64,000 nt of DNA from Taenia hydatigena (GCA_036345935.2 JADWOT020000001.1:14720435-14784434), one strand, 5' to 3'; counted from the stretch's first letter, positions 13,281-25,651 are shown. Translations and numbers: made by a program. Notes: generated from the sequence alone by a model not told the origin.

Positions 13281-13709
13281 ATGTGGATGGATGAGTACCT
13301 CTGTCTGATGCTTTTTGCCCAAGGATATCGAATCCACCTCAGTATCTTGGCTAATGCAACAGCGCATTACGACCAAGAAGAAAGGTTCTTTTGTCGGCTC
13401 CCGTGGAAAGTGCTCCCTGCTTATGTACGAGGTCCCATAAGCTGTGTGATCACCACGCCGTGTCGTTGCACAAGACTGCCGCCATTCAAAATGACACGAT
13501 ACAAATGTGATTTGTCATTGTTACATTCTGTTCCCCTTATTCGCTTCTGCTTGGATGTGTCGTCAGATATTCCATACTTTTCAGACCAGTGGGACCGGTT
13601 TCTGGGGCCAGCAGATGTTACTCTGCTGGACACGTGTGAGTGGTGGGAAGGACTTGGAGAAGTAGGGCAGAGGATGCAGCTGAGCGATTATGACTGTGTC
13701 ATTTTATAG
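13281..13709 (+). pseudogene. Possible chitin synthase-like (GT2) fragment
   Basis: A 142-codon open frame contains MDEYLCLMLFAQGYRI followed by ANATAHYDQEERFF and then PWKVLPAYV. This is reminiscent of the end of the chitin synthase catalytic domain, where an EDRWLCTLL-type motif is followed by QGYRVEY, an Ala/Asp/Thr stretch and the FFNQRRRW-PS segment. The key Gln-Arg-Arg-Arg-Trp residues are not kept (CRLPW here), and nothing upstream in frame supplies the rest of the domain. The later part of the frame (after about residue 55) has no match that I know. It starts just before the tandem duplication below. It could equally be a chance frame; a domain search would decide. Confidence 0.25.
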
Positions 13710-13714
13710 CTTGA

Positions 13715-15098
13715 TTATCTGGATTTCTAACGTCGGGAGCATGGACACCTAAACGCGCTAGGTGATACCCTTACGCCTAAGCAAACATTTGCGTTAACTA
13801 ACACGATATGGCAACTGTTAGATCCCTATTTGAATTTGGACTGCATGGAGAGGACGTTTGAGCTCTTAGGCGGTTTCCGCCTTCGCCCTTTCTTCAGACT
13901 ACCTCAAAACTGGCGCATTTGGTGTAGCAGGTGGTACAACAATTCGATTATCAATTTTGAGGAGATAGTACACTGGGCCTGTCTCAAGGTCGTGTGGAGT
14001 AGGAGAACTCAGCGCGCCTAAGTATACTTACAATGTGCTAGTCTAATGCGTCATGCTGTGGAGTGTTGAACAGCCTAAAATGGATGCTATTTAATTATAC
14101 TGGAAAAGACCTGCAACTCTTATTCATGGGGTTTGTTAATTCAGAACGAAGTGGAAAGTATTTTGTGATTGACGCCTGGCGGGTTACAATATACCGGCTT
14201 GGCACCATTCTGTGTATGGAGGCTTTCTTGTAGGCCAAAGTGGGGACAACGTTACTAGTTACACCGAAGTAGACGCTGATGATTCACAGTATTGCTGCAG
14301 TGCATCGTCTTGCAGCCGCCGCCTAACTAAAACTAGTTTAGGGATTTAACTTTGCACGATCCGCTGTGTGTGCATAGAGAGCGTTGTGCTGGCGCTTCAG
14401 CATCACGTGCCATTTTCTTGCCGATTGATTTCCTCCTGCTGCAGGTTCTGGTGTTGAACAACACTGCTTTTACCCTGCGTTGACTAACCTCATGCTCTTT
14501 AAATGCTGCTCAAATGAGAGAATACCAGTTGAAGTCCGGTGAGCTTTACGACTAATGACCAACAGTAGTAATCATAATCAAACGGAACTCTTCATCGGTC
14601 ACATTAGTGAAGTCAAGTGGAAGTACCGATGCCCGTAACCGTGGACAACGTGCATCTAATGCAAATTTTCCAGCTGAATTACAGACCACTAGAGCAATGT
14701 TAAGTGAGTGCACTGCCAGTTGAGATACAAAGTAGGGTAATAAGGTGTAAATGCATTTGTGGCAAAGTAAACATGAAGGAATCTGTCCCGAGCATCTGCA
14801 AGCTCATCCTCGGAGGTGAGTAAGTACGGTTCGAGTAGAGTTCAATTTGAGTAGCAAGAAGTCGAGGTGAATTCGGAACAGCTCTTGAGTTTGGCTACCT
14901 CCATCAGTGCGCAATGTTAGTAACTAACACGCCAACACCAAAATGAGCGAATTCTTCTTTTCTTGCTTTTCTTGTTGTACCCTTTTTTCGAGCTATTCCT
15001 TATTCGTCACTGTCGTTCCCACTCACCGCCAACCAGAAGGCCACCTTATCGTGTCATTCTTCCATGCCAGCAGCTTCACAGATAGCATCAACAGAACA
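13715..15098. repeat. Direct duplication, unit 1
   Basis: First copy of a segment of about 1.39 kb repeated immediately downstream. Landmarks: the frame containing LLDPYLNLDCMERTFEL (near 13820) and ending in TAA/TAG-type stops at 14019-14021, a Cys-rich minus-strand segment near 14280-14480, and the run ACCAAAATGAGCGA near 14938. Corresponding landmarks lie about 1,390 bp further on. Both units keep the 89-codon frame open, but the differences look mostly amino-acid changing, so I do not call it a selected gene. Confidence 0.85.
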
Positions 15099-15099
15099 N
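15099..15099. other. Ambiguous base (N) at the duplication junction
   Basis: The only N I noticed in the window sits where unit 1 ends and unit 2 begins. This points to a gap fill or scaffold join exactly at the junction. Confidence 0.95.
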
Positions 15100-16520
15100 T
15101 TGATTATGTGGATTTCGAACCTCGGGAGTGTAAACACCCAACTGCGCTAGGTGATATTTTTACGTCTAAGCATGCATTTGCGTTGACTAATACGATATGG
15201 CAACTGTTAGATCCCTATTTGAATTTGGACTGCATGGAGAGGACGTTTGAGCTCTTAGACGGTTTCCGCTTTCGCCCTTTCTTTAGACTACCTCAAAGCT
15301 GGCGCATTTGGTGTAGCAGGCGGCAAAACAATTCGATGATCAACTTTGTGGAGATAGTATACTGGGCCTGTCTCAAAGCCGTGTGGGGTAGGAGAAGAAC
15401 TCAACACGCCTAAGCATACTTACAATGTGCCAGTCTATGGTGTCATGTTGTGGAGCATTGAACAGCCTAAAATAGATGCTATCTAATTATGCTTAAAAAG
15501 ACCTGCAACTCTTATTCATGGGGTCCGTTAATTTTAGAACGAAGTGGAAAGTGTTTTGTGGTTGATGCATGGAGGTTTGTAATATATCGGCTTGGCAGCG
15601 CTCTGTGTATGGAGGCGTTCTCGTAGGCCAAAGTGGTGACAACGTTATTAGCCGCATCGAAGTAGACGCTGGTGATTCACAGTAGTGCTGTAGTGCATCG
15701 CCTTGCAGCCGCCGAGTAACTTGAACTGGTTTAGGGATTTAACTTCGCACGATCCTCTGTGTGCGCATAGAGAGCATTGTGCTGGCGTTTCAGCGTCACA
15801 TGCCATTTTCTTGCCGATTGATTTCCTCCTGCTGCAGGTTCTGGTATTGGACATCACCGATTTCACCTTGCATTGACTAGCCTTGTGCTCTTTAAATGCT
15901 GCTCAAAAGAGAGAATATCAGTTGAAGTCCGGTGAGCTTTACGACTAATGACCCACAGTCGTAATCATAATCAAACGGAACTCTTCATCAGTCACATTAG
16001 TGAAGTCAAGTGGAAGTACCGATGCCCATAACCGTGGACAACGTGGAACCGATGCAAATTTTCCAGCTGAATTGCAGACCACTAAAGCAATGTTAAGTGA
16101 GTGCACTGCCAATTGAGATACAAGGTAGGGTAATGAGGCCTAAATGCATTTGTGGCAAAGTAAACATGAAGGAATCTGTCTCGAGCACCTGCAAGCTCAT
16201 CCTCGGAGGTGAGTAAGTACGGTTCGAGGAAGCAGCTCCACCGCATTTTGATAGAAATCGAGTAGAGTTCAATTGGAGCGGCAAGAAGTCGAGGTGAATT
16301 CGGAACAGCTCTTGAGTTTGGCTACCCCCATCAGTGCGCAGTGTTAGTAACTAACACGAACACCAAAATGAGCGATTTCTTCTTTTCTTACTTTCCTTGT
16401 TGTACCCTTTTGTCGAGCTATCCCTTTTTCGTCAATGGCGCTCCCACTCATCGCCAACCAGAAGGCCACTTTATCGTGCCATTCTTCCATGCCAGCGGCT
16501 TCACAGATAGCATCAATAGA
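15100..16520. repeat. Direct duplication, unit 2
   Basis: Second copy of the 1.39-kb segment. It starts with TTGATTATGTGGATTTCGAA (unit 1: TTGATTATCTGGATTTCTAA) and ends with the block containing GCTTCACAGATAGCATCAAT, which in unit 1 runs straight into the N. Substitutions and small indels occur throughout, including about 30 extra bp near 16225-16260, so it is not a copy-and-paste error of the same read. Diverged haplotypes placed in tandem, or a true tandem duplication, both fit. Confidence 0.85.
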
Positions 16521-16840
16521 ACATTACAAGCATTAACATTGTAAAAGCCCAAAAATATTTTGTCGAATTCCTCTATTATCTTAAGTTCTGTACATCTTTG
16601 ATGCCCTAATGAGCGAGTCCAGTTAATGCGTTTTAGATTTCTAACCACACGAAGTGAAGTTGTGGAACACCCAAACTTGCCTTTTTACACACTGATGGCG
16701 TACCCATCTTCGTTCTTTGCGCGATCCATGTGCATTTTGGCAGCTTTTTCTTGGATCTCGATGGCGCAGCTGTTCTTCAGCAATCAACTATTTGCACTTT
16801 TAAATTCATCTGATTCGTTTTACGTAGCAGGTTGCTAAAA
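16480..16840 (+). repeat. Fragment of dispersed block G
   Basis: The stretch around 16640 (CCACACGAAGTGAAGTTGTG, then GAACA) recurs as recognisable variants at about 34475 and 40390 and, inverted, at about 18340. The preceding 150 bp (CCATGCCAGCGGCTTCACAG) also resembles 32575-32710. This is a diverged copy of the 3' block of repeat R1. Confidence 0.6.
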
Positions 16841-17799
16841 TTATTAGTTTGCTGAAATTGGCATTTACCTAATCTTTTCTAATAGGAAATGTAAAATTAC
16901 GCACAGGGATTGCTAGCATGGACAAGAGAACGCGGATTAGTCAACGTATGGATTTAATCGGTTCGTCCCTGGTGTACAGTGTAACTAATGTCAAAATAAC
17001 TTTGCTTTTAAGACAACCTCCATTGAGCAGAATGTGCAACACATAGACAAGAAGCATGCTTGGGTCAAATCACGATTCCAATCATTCCTGCTAAACTGCA
17101 AATTACAATCCCACTATGGACCAATTTGGCTGTTTGAATTCAAGACTTCTTCACTCCACTTACACCGGCGGTGGTCTGTAAGGTGTGGCAGGGCAGCTTT
17201 AACTCGTGATATTCCGCACGTTTCAAAATGACTTGTATTTTAGCAGCAATGCGAACACAGCCGCATTAGACCGCAGTTCCAGAATGAAATGTTGTCCCGT
17301 CTTTAGGCAAGGGTCCACGACTTTGCAAGATTGCGGGCCTAACCAACCACGCACGGTGCTATGATTTGTGCTGATCTGACTTATGAATGAAATGGCAAAT
17401 AGACAGCCGTGACAGATTTACACATTTGGCTCATCGTTATTGCGATGATTAATTAGGCAACGAGATGGGCAACCCGACGAACTGTGTCGATATGATTCCG
17501 ACCTGATCGACAACTGTGCGCACAGATTATCTGTCAAAAACTGTTTTGTTGTTATTGTTGTTGTAGCTATTCACCGCTAAAGGAAGGCAGAATCCCGGCA
17601 GTTCCGCGTTTGTCAGCCAATGTAGAATGTTACGAGAATTTTCTTCGCGTTACTTTCTCCGCCTTATTCAACCTCAAATGACGACCCTTTGCTACTGTTA
17701 CAAAAAATGCAGTTTTGAAAAATATAGTTACGGTGGTTGCATAGTTATATGCAGTTTATTGCCTCATTTGTCATCAGCGCTGCCTTAAATTCCATAGAA
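16841..17799. other. Intergenic, nothing recognised
   Basis: No supported gene. A short GTT trinucleotide run (near 17550) is the only low-complexity feature. Confidence 0.5.
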
Positions 17800-20700
17800 A
17801 AATATCTCATTCCCCTACTCCATCGGTAAGAAGAGTTCAGTGAAGAGCGCTAATCAAAATCCCCAATATTCTGATTCCTGATAAAATAGTTATCTCAAAG
17901 ATTTGTTGATTCGGCTTTGACCAATTCATTTTCTACCTTAAATGGCTACTGAGGATGTTACAAACATCTTCTACGTGGCGTAGGTGAGATGTTCCCAATT
18001 TGCCTACAAGCATCTGGACCACGGGACTGTAAGACATATTGTGAAGTTTCGCACAGCTGCTGGTTATGTGAACAAAATGAGGTACATCCGGAATGGCGAA
18101 ACACTCGAGGTCAGCTTGAAGGTTCCCTAGACCGCCACCATTGGAAACAGCCTCAATAAGTACCACCACACACAACATCTAAACAATCGGGAAGAGTAGA
18201 GTGCTAGCCTCATAGTTTGAGTTGATTTCGGTATTCAATTGGCATTTGTACGCTTTTGCATCTTTTGACGTACCGAGATTTGTTGGGGGTATAAGGGCTG
18301 TTGATGGGTCGGAGACTTGGACTGCCTCCTGGCCGTGTTCCACGACTTGGCTTCGTGTGGTTGGTAATCTCAGCACACCATCTGAGAGCACTCATTAAGT
18401 CTATTTTAGGTGGCTCAATTACGCTACCACTTGACACCTCTTCTCATTTGTGCAATCAAAACTGCTACTGAGAATAAGATGTATATCACTGTTTTAAAGC
18501 AGTTAATGCTATGGAAAAAGCAGTGATGTTGGAGATAGTAGTAGACACTGGGATCAAGACGGGCTCCACAGTGTCAAACGAAGACTCATAAATGCAACCC
18601 AGATGATGAAGTATACAATGCAGCCTCGTAGCTTGTATTCGCATGTACATAGACAACTGCAACAAGGAATTCAAAGTAAGGCATGGAGAGAAAAAGAAAG
18701 AGAGTCCAAAAGCTAGGAAGAAAAGGGAATCAGAGGAGGATAGAAAATGTTAATTAAAATATTATGTGGTTGGACTTGTAGACACGAACACATACTGGGA
18801 TGAATGAGTGCATGAAAAAGTGACTGAAGGGAGGAATGCAGCTATAGATAAATGGAAGGGAGGTTGTGGGGACAGCCACGGTAGCATAGAAAAGGAGACA
18901 CAAAATGGGATGTGATAGCGAAGTGACTGAGCAAATTCTAATCGTCAATTGGGCTTGGTCATGCAATTTATGCAACGACGGACGGATTTCTTAGAATCTG
19001 TAAGCAAAATAACCACTTGTATAGAAGCTTCGTGATGTTGTGTCTGCCGAAAGCACTATAATCGTTCAATTAGTGCCACTTGCGAATGTGCAAACACGGA
19101 TACCGCCGAGATGGGATAGTTTGTCTGCAGTAAGGCTTCAAATCTCCAAGCACACATTGCAGGATTATAATAATTAAAATATTGCAGCCATAAATGTGCG
19201 AACGCAAACTAGTCTAAAGGAACTTGTTTCCGCTTTGAAGATCCAAATCTAAGTATTTGAATTACTAAGTAGAAGGCTGGCAAAATTAGGAAACAATGCA
19301 TGCAGAAATAGGATTAGAAAATGCACATTTATGCTAAAGTGATGTATATCCGCAACGTTTTCCATTTGCATACATTGATGTGTACCAACTTTGCGGCTCA
19401 CCTTGTAGGACTTCGAGTAATTGACGATGCATTTGCGAATGCAAACTAAACAGCCGCCTTCCACAAATACGTTTCAACACGCGTGCACTCATTCATCTGT
19501 TGATGCGGCCGCCGACAGCTCCATGAACACAGCGTCCATCTCCACCACCAACGTCATTGCCTCATCCTTTAATGTTACCTCATTCAATGCAGTAATATAT
19601 ACGCGCAATGGTTTGCAATCAAGACCAGTGCGATGGGATGTAATAAAATGGGATAGACTTGACTGTACGAACTAGCACAAATGTGCGGAGGAGAGTATAG
19701 AAGAATAAAGAGCAGCAGGGAAGACTAAAGTAAGGTGCGGCTGATTGAAACGTAACAAAGTGAGTCAGCGATCCCGAGCGTTCCACTTCTGGCACTTATT
19801 CGTGTGTGTACTAACCCAGACCCAGGCAGCACAACCCCAGTGGGGTGCCAAACCCACGGACTTGTGCGCAAGGCTATCGCTGACGTCCACTTCCCTCTAC
19901 TAATCACCATTCAACTCAAAACTTTCCTTGCGAACTGCATATTCTGTTGCTTCTCTCTTCTTTTTTGCTGTCTTAACCACTGCCCAAACTCACGAAGCAC
20001 TTTAGCTTTTTTGACGTTTGTCTGGTGTTACCCTAAAATCTTATGCCTAAATCACTTCTTCTTTACTTATCCTGCCAAATTTACAAGTCTTCTCCGTTTT
20101 ATCTAAAAATGCTGTTTTACTTTTGTGTCAGAAATGTTTGAGGAGTTTTAGCACTACATGCAACATCCAGTTCAAAATCAGGTATTGTTTGATCATGAGC
20201 AGTGAGTCCTTATTTTCAAAATAGTAAAGCTGTGCCAATAACGACTAATTAACTTTTTGAGTTACACACAGTTCTCTCGCTGTTGATGTTCAACGCAGTA
20301 CCGCACTTTGTTGGGAAATTGGTCAGACATGCACCGTTTGCATTACCTTTGATGTTACTATGATCAATTTCCTTATTTCCAAATGTGTCATAAATAAAGC
20401 AAGTGGTTTTATAATACGTTCGTACCCTATGAGCGGGTTCTGGTCTCATTTGCTGCTGCGGTGTCTGAAATGTCAATTTGGAATAGGCAGTTTTTACGCT
20501 CTTTCGCTTCACGGTTCGCTGCCTCTATGCCCTGCTGAATTGTATAACAACATATCTGTAAAAGAATAGTGCAGTTTTAACAATGTCAGATTTGCGTCAA
20601 AGCAAATGCACCACTTGCAACCAAAAAGCAGTCGAACTAATCACTGCTCTGCTAGGAGGTCTACATGGTCTATACGGAGGATGGAAAAACGCCATTGCCG

Positions 20701-22800
20701 CATCAAGGCAAAGCTTTTTTGAAAACAAAGATAAAACCAGATGTCACCTACCAAATGTTGGTACCACTGAGATGGGAAAGTATTTGGCTGTGAGAGAGTC
20801 AACCAGCGATTCTGTCAACAAAGGTTGTGAGATTTTGTTCAGTCAACTGTAATATTGTGATAAGACGAGTCCAATTCTCCTTTTTCCTGTGGATCCGAAA
20901 ACAGACTTGGTAAGTGGCCTTCATTTTTCAACGTGGCATTCAGATACATGCTTGGAGTTTAAAATGGAAGCAAATTTGTTGCTATGATTTGTGGAGTTAG
21001 CTTTCCACTTAATGGCTGTTGCTACGATACTTGAGGCAGGAGAGAAAGAGACAGCTGCTTCTCCCTGAAATGCACGCAAATGCTCCCAATTTCACGACGG
21101 AAGGACAAAGGTTCCATTCCCAAAGCTCTGCTTGAACAAGCGCATAATAGCAAATTACAACTTATGTACTCACTTACTGCATCAAAATACATCAGAAATA
21201 CTTCCAAATTCAGGGTTACCTAAACTAGTTGCAGTGCATGGCATCTGAATGCACGTATCTCCATGATTCGCTTCAAAGTGGCACTATAGCCCATGATGTT
21301 ATCTAAAGTGACGGAGAAGACGAAACAATCAGAGATTACAAGTAGTGATTTAACTACGAGTAGTTTGTCTCCTGTTTGCATCGAAGTGGGCTGCATTTAC
21401 TCATCAACATTCGCTTTGTTGGGGAGCCGCACTCACGAGGGATGATTTAGCTTCGAATTCATTGGCGCATGAGAAGAAGTGATGAATGCCACTCTTTCAA
21501 AGCAGACTTGGCTAATTTGGTCAAATTACTTGCGCCACGAACCCAAGACCAATTAACAGTTCCGCCTTGAAAGAAGCTGGCTGAGATAATCAGAGAAGGC
21601 AGTGTCAGGAACCTTAAAGAAGGGCGTTTGTGACACGAGTGATGCAGTCACTGGTTTGCAACTGCATCAGACGGTGAGTGGTAATAGTTGCAGGAGTTAG
21701 GCAGATGGATTCCGTATGCTGACCATGAATTAACGAACGACGAATAAAAGGCTGCGCAATTCATTAGTTTGTTCTGCGACTCTTTTGCGTTCTTTGCTAG
21801 CAAAAGTGCTTGCAGTATAAGTTGGCTTTCACAATCATATCGCTCATTACGTCACCAACACCGATATACTTGATGCTTATGCGATATGCACCTAAAAGAT
21901 ACAATACACTTCATCTCCATTCGCCCATGCCTGCCTGGATTTCAAAGCGCTGCTAACAAAACTAACACTTGTGAATTCCCTGTCAAACACGATTCGCATG
22001 ATGCAACTGATGAGTACAGGTACGAAGCTTCTCTGCTTCGGCGAAAACTCGCTGCATTTGGCTAGTCAAAATGAGGCGAGTTCCAACAAATCAATGGCAG
22101 CCTAAGCCATCTATTTCTTTGGTTTGCAGATGTTCATAAAGAAAATGAGCCATCAGTAGAAAAAACTGCAACAATTATTTGACAAAGAGTCATTTGCTTA
22201 ACATGACGTAATTTCAGAGCGCAAACAGTGGTCGTTAAATACGATTTTATTCCATGAGTGTTAGTTCAACACAGTCTAATGAATTTATGACTACCGCGAC
22301 ATTTCAGTATTATTGATCATTTGGGCGAAAATTCCATTTATTTACCACCGTATTTAAGAGTCTGACACTCGGATGATGAAAGCATGGAAAGGAAGTACAA
22401 GCTGACGCTCAATCGGTTTTCGAATATTTCGGTTTCTGTCTTGACAGTTGTTTTTCCAAATAAACGCTGCAATTTTGACAGCCATTCAATCTAAATTCGA
22501 TGCAACATCCACATAGGCCAGCAATTCGGATATGGATGAAGTGTGAGGGAGAACGAAAAGTTATACGAATGGTTGGTAATTATAAGTTGTCAACTATGGC
22601 GTTAATTGTCCAAAGGACTGCCTGAGTTGACATGTCTCACTAGCTGCCACTGATACTCGATGTAACCTCTTGAGGCCGTCGTATCAGCGTCAGAGTAATG
22701 GTCACTTCTCTTGTAGACACAAGCAATTAATGACCCTGTACCAGACCCCTTTGATCACTCTAGCTGATACTTTTCGAAAAGTAGGTAGGGCAAATTACTT
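17800..22800 (-). repeat. R1 composite repeat, copy 1 (inverted)
   Basis: Reverse complement of this block follows 35630-41050 in order. The core (22.8 to 20.9 kb) includes the landmark ACTTTTCGTTCTCCCTCACA near 22560. Then come a 0.3-kb linker (20.85-20.58), block A (20.55-20.12, with TTTGATCATGAGCAG near 20188), an AT/TC-rich joint, block B (19.95-19.42), a TC-rich stretch (19.0-18.5) and block G (18.4-17.8). Every block is heavily substituted relative to its partner, so copies are old. I find no long terminal repeats, terminal inverted repeats or shared reading frame. The 89-codon frame at 20583-20852 is open here but not in the other copies. Confidence 0.8.
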
Positions 22801-23099
22801 TTGTAGTTGAAATGGACTCCTTAGCTTCCCACTAAGCAATATTGTCTTGATGTGAGAGTCACGCAATTGTGGTAGTACAGTCTCATAGAAATGCAGTGGT
22901 CTTAGGCAAAGGGATGGGCTTGTAATAGTCTGATAATGGAGGGTCTTACCGACACAGGCTGGATTACTCTCGAGCTCCTAAGTAGAGTAACTGAAGAGAG
23001 ACCGTAAAATTAGGAATCCGGGTGGTCTGACGTAGGCGTGTGGACAATTTACGAACTTCCACACTTGCAGAATATAGTGAGCAGATACTGTTATCGTAT
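22801..23099. other. Short intergenic stretch
   Basis: I could not match it to a repeat copy or gene. Confidence 0.4.
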
Positions 23100-24000
23100 T
23101 CCATATCAGTCCACATGGTAAATCATAGCGGGTTAAGCTTCAAGTTTGCTTGTTTCACTCCCTTATCTGTTCCCTTCGTAAAGATTGAAAGAAGCATTTG
23201 TGAATGCAGACTATACAGATACGCTTTAAGAAACACACTTCTACGCGCTTACACTCAATTAGTTTGTGGAGTGATCGCCGATCGCACAATTGATGGAGTA
23301 TTCATTTCCACCACCGACGTCACTGTCCCTTCCTTTGGTATTACCCTATTCAATGGAGTGGTATGTACTGAAATGATCAGCAATCAAGTGCAGTGTAAAA
23401 GCATGCAACATGATGGGGTAGAAACTAACCTTAGGAAACAGCACAAATGTGTCACAAATGACGTAAGTGGTTTCCTAGTAAGGCCCGTATCCTATGAGCA
23501 GTTTCTGGTCCCATTTTTGTGCTGCAGTGTCTAAAATGCCAATCCGTTATCAAACGTTCCCGCGCTTTTCTATTTCACCGTCAGCTGCTACATGCCTTGC
23601 TGGACCCTAAATCAGGTCTAACAGTGTTTAATGTACGTCGAGATGGACACATAACCTGTAGAAGAAGTAGCTAATCCAATCACTGCTCCTCTAGGTGCTA
23701 TACTCAATCCAAACGGGAAAAGAAATACGTCATTGTTGTATAAACACGAAACATTTTCTGCAAACGGAGATCTAACTGAACGTTACTGGCCATGCATTTG
23801 TGCTGCTGGGTTGAAACAAATTTGGGTGCGAGAGCGGCAACAAACAATACTGTTAATAAATGCAGTAAGATTTTGGTCTTTCAGCTGCAACATTGCCGAA
23901 AGGCTGGTCCAATCCAATTTTTGCTCTGATTTCGAAAGCAGACTGGTCACTGGTGCGCGCACTGCCTGGTCCAGCGCTATCACGCTTGTTCATCCAGAGA
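23100..24000 (-). repeat. R1 partial copy (inverted)
   Basis: Contains, in the same orientation as copy 1, a B-block fragment (23170-23370), a shortened A block (23440-23600, with CCTATGAGCAGTTTCTGGTC) and the linker region (23640-23980), which matches the reverse complement of 37930-38100 around CAGCTGCAACATTGCCGAAA. A 164-codon open frame at 23040-23534 lies across these blocks and is probably accidental. The copy ends directly in the small minisatellite. Confidence 0.7.
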
Positions 24001-24500
24001 AGGAGCGAAAATCGCAGCCTCGTTTAGATCAATGCAACAAAATAGCCAAAAAAAAACGAAAATCACAGGCCCTTGCATAGCACTACAACAAAATTGCTTA
24101 GAGAAGGAGCAAAATCACATCCTTGTGTAGACAGGCACTACAAAATTGACTACAGAAGGAAGGAAAACCGCAGTCTCGTATAAACGAATACAACAAAGTT
24201 GCCCAGAGAAGGAACGAAAATCGCAGTCTCATGTAGGCCAATGCAACAAAATTAACTGAAGAAAGAGTGAAAGTTGCAGCCTTTTTTAAACTAATGCAAC
24301 AAAATTGACTGCAGAATGAGTGGAAATTGCAGTCTCGTGTAGATCACTGCAACGAAATCGCCCACACAAGGGGCAAAAATCGCAGTCACGTGCATATCAA
24401 TGCAACAAAATTGCCTACAGAAGGAGAGAAAGTCGCAGTCCTTTCTAGACAAATGCAACAAAATTGACTGCAGAATGAGTGAAAATCGCAAACCCGTGTA
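23990..24500 (-). repeat. Small minisatellite, unit about 51-60 bp, related to the 7.2-9.3 kb array
   Basis: About nine units carry TGCAACAAAATTGCC, then AGAAGGAGCGAAAATCGCAG, then TCTCGTGTAGATCAA. The TGCAACAAAATTG-type motif recurs near 24034, 24085, 24145, 24189, 24242, 24296, 24350, 24403 and 24458. The reverse complement of the big array's unit reads TACAAAATTGCATTCAGAG, AGAGCAAAATTCCACG, TCTCATGTCGATCAA, which aligns along the whole unit. The two arrays are therefore one family in opposite orientation. Units here are more diverged from each other than in the big array. Confidence 0.85.
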
Positions 24501-24668
24501 AACGAATACAGAAAATAGCCCTCTGTCACGGATAATACTGCAGGAACGTCTAGAGTCAATTTACTGGCAAACACCTCACATGACTATTCATCAGTCGCTG
24601 TATCGCCTTCAAGATGCACTCAGCGGGTCGCTAGATTGAACAAATTCGAGAATTAGAGAGCATCCTTA

Positions 24669-25092
24669 TTAACTGCCTGTCGACCCATAATGCGATGGAA
24701 GTCGAATTGGGGGAATCATACTTGAGAATACCGAATCCATGTTAAAATTGACATTATCACATACACGACTGTCGGACAAACTTAGATGTGAACAGAAAAC
24801 TTTATATCGTCTTATGCTGGAAATTCTATCCTCATCCTCATCAGTCATGTCATATTTATCACCATCTATTCTGCCATCTCTATCGCATCCACCGTTGTTG
24901 TCTACGTCGTATTTGCCTTCGCCATACTTATCACGTCGAGCATCATCATCCTCATCCGGCGTTGGCGTTGGATTAGCTCTCCTCAAGAGGCACTTCCGAC
25001 TTCGTTTTGTCCTCCTCCAGCGATGCAGCTTGCAGACCGACTGACATTAAGGCCAGTACGGTCATACTAATGCAGAATCGGATGGTTGGCAT
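24669..25092 (-). CDS. Secreted Asp-rich protein, left (arm-truncated, chimeric) copy
   Basis: Two-exon model. Exon 1, 25092-24994, encodes 33 residues starting MPTIRFCISMTVLALMSVG, a good signal peptide (basic start, hydrophobic core, small residues AAS before a likely cleavage), then an acidic/Lys segment. A 43-nt intron (24993-24951, GTGCCT...GATGAG) leads in phase 0 to exon 2, 24950-24669, which begins DDDARRDKYGEGKYDVDNNG. The acidic part ends where the inverted-repeat arm ends (about 24821). The last 50 or so residues (from about ISSIRRY) are unlike the right copy and end at a stop at 24669-24671. Compared with the right copy, 32 bp holding the usual acceptor are missing, and the next AG happens to restore the frame. 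It faces H2B divergently, 559 bp between the start codons. Product unknown; it may be a truncated pseudogene. Confidence 0.45.
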
Positions 25093-25508
25093 GTGTAGAT
25101 GGAGCAAATGTTAATTTTCAGCAATCCTGTCTAGACTTTCACGATTTGGCAATGACCTTCAACATCCATTATTCCAACGCCACATGGACGCCGTCAAGAC
25201 ATGAGAGGATTGCGGTCATGCAGCAGAAGGGGAGGACGATGAGTTCAAAAAATAAAATGATCACTTCAAAGCAAGTTTTGCCTACATTTAAATTATAATT
25301 AACAAATGAGGTTGACTTAACAGTTTTTAATGTAAGGGGAGTAAAATAGGAAAAATGTTTTGGTGTTTGAGTGCACTGAACCTAGGCATTGATTGGCTAC
25401 TCCAACGACGCCATCTATGCACACAAAAAACTGGTACAATTCGCTGTCATCATCTACTTTGTATCAATGCCCAATGAGAAGATGCTTGATGCAATTTTCC
25501 TTATTGCT

Positions 25509-25513
25509 ATTGG
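25509..25513 (-). promoter_or_regulatory. Reverse CCAAT box upstream of H2B
   Basis: ATTGG about 60 bp before the TATA box. A forward CCAAT also lies at 25471-25475 and another reverse one near 25391. Paired CCAAT motifs are usual for replication histone promoters, and these lie in the shared interval between H2B and the divergent acidic-protein gene. Confidence 0.5.
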
Positions 25514-25572
25514 CTGACACGTAAGCCATTGACAACTCAAACTTTTTCAGTGATAGTGATGGAAGATTTGTC

Positions 25573-25580
25573 TATAAATA
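25573..25580 (+). promoter_or_regulatory. TATA box of left H2B
   Basis: TATAAATA, 72 bp before the ATG. This spacing leaves a 5' leader of about 40-45 nt, normal for a histone gene. The right-arm partner has one base changed. Confidence 0.75.
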
Positions 25581-25651
25581 AATGTGGTGATGGCAGTCTC
25601 GAAGTGAATTTTGCTGAGCTTCACTGACGATTAAGAGAGGAGGAAGTTGTC

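Noticed and set aside
20583..20852. 89-codon frame inside R1 copy 1
   Set aside because: Not open in the matching segments of the other copies; no known motif.
23040..23534. 164-codon plus-strand frame
   Set aside because: Spans B and A blocks of an R1 fragment; matching copies have stops and the frame has no domain.
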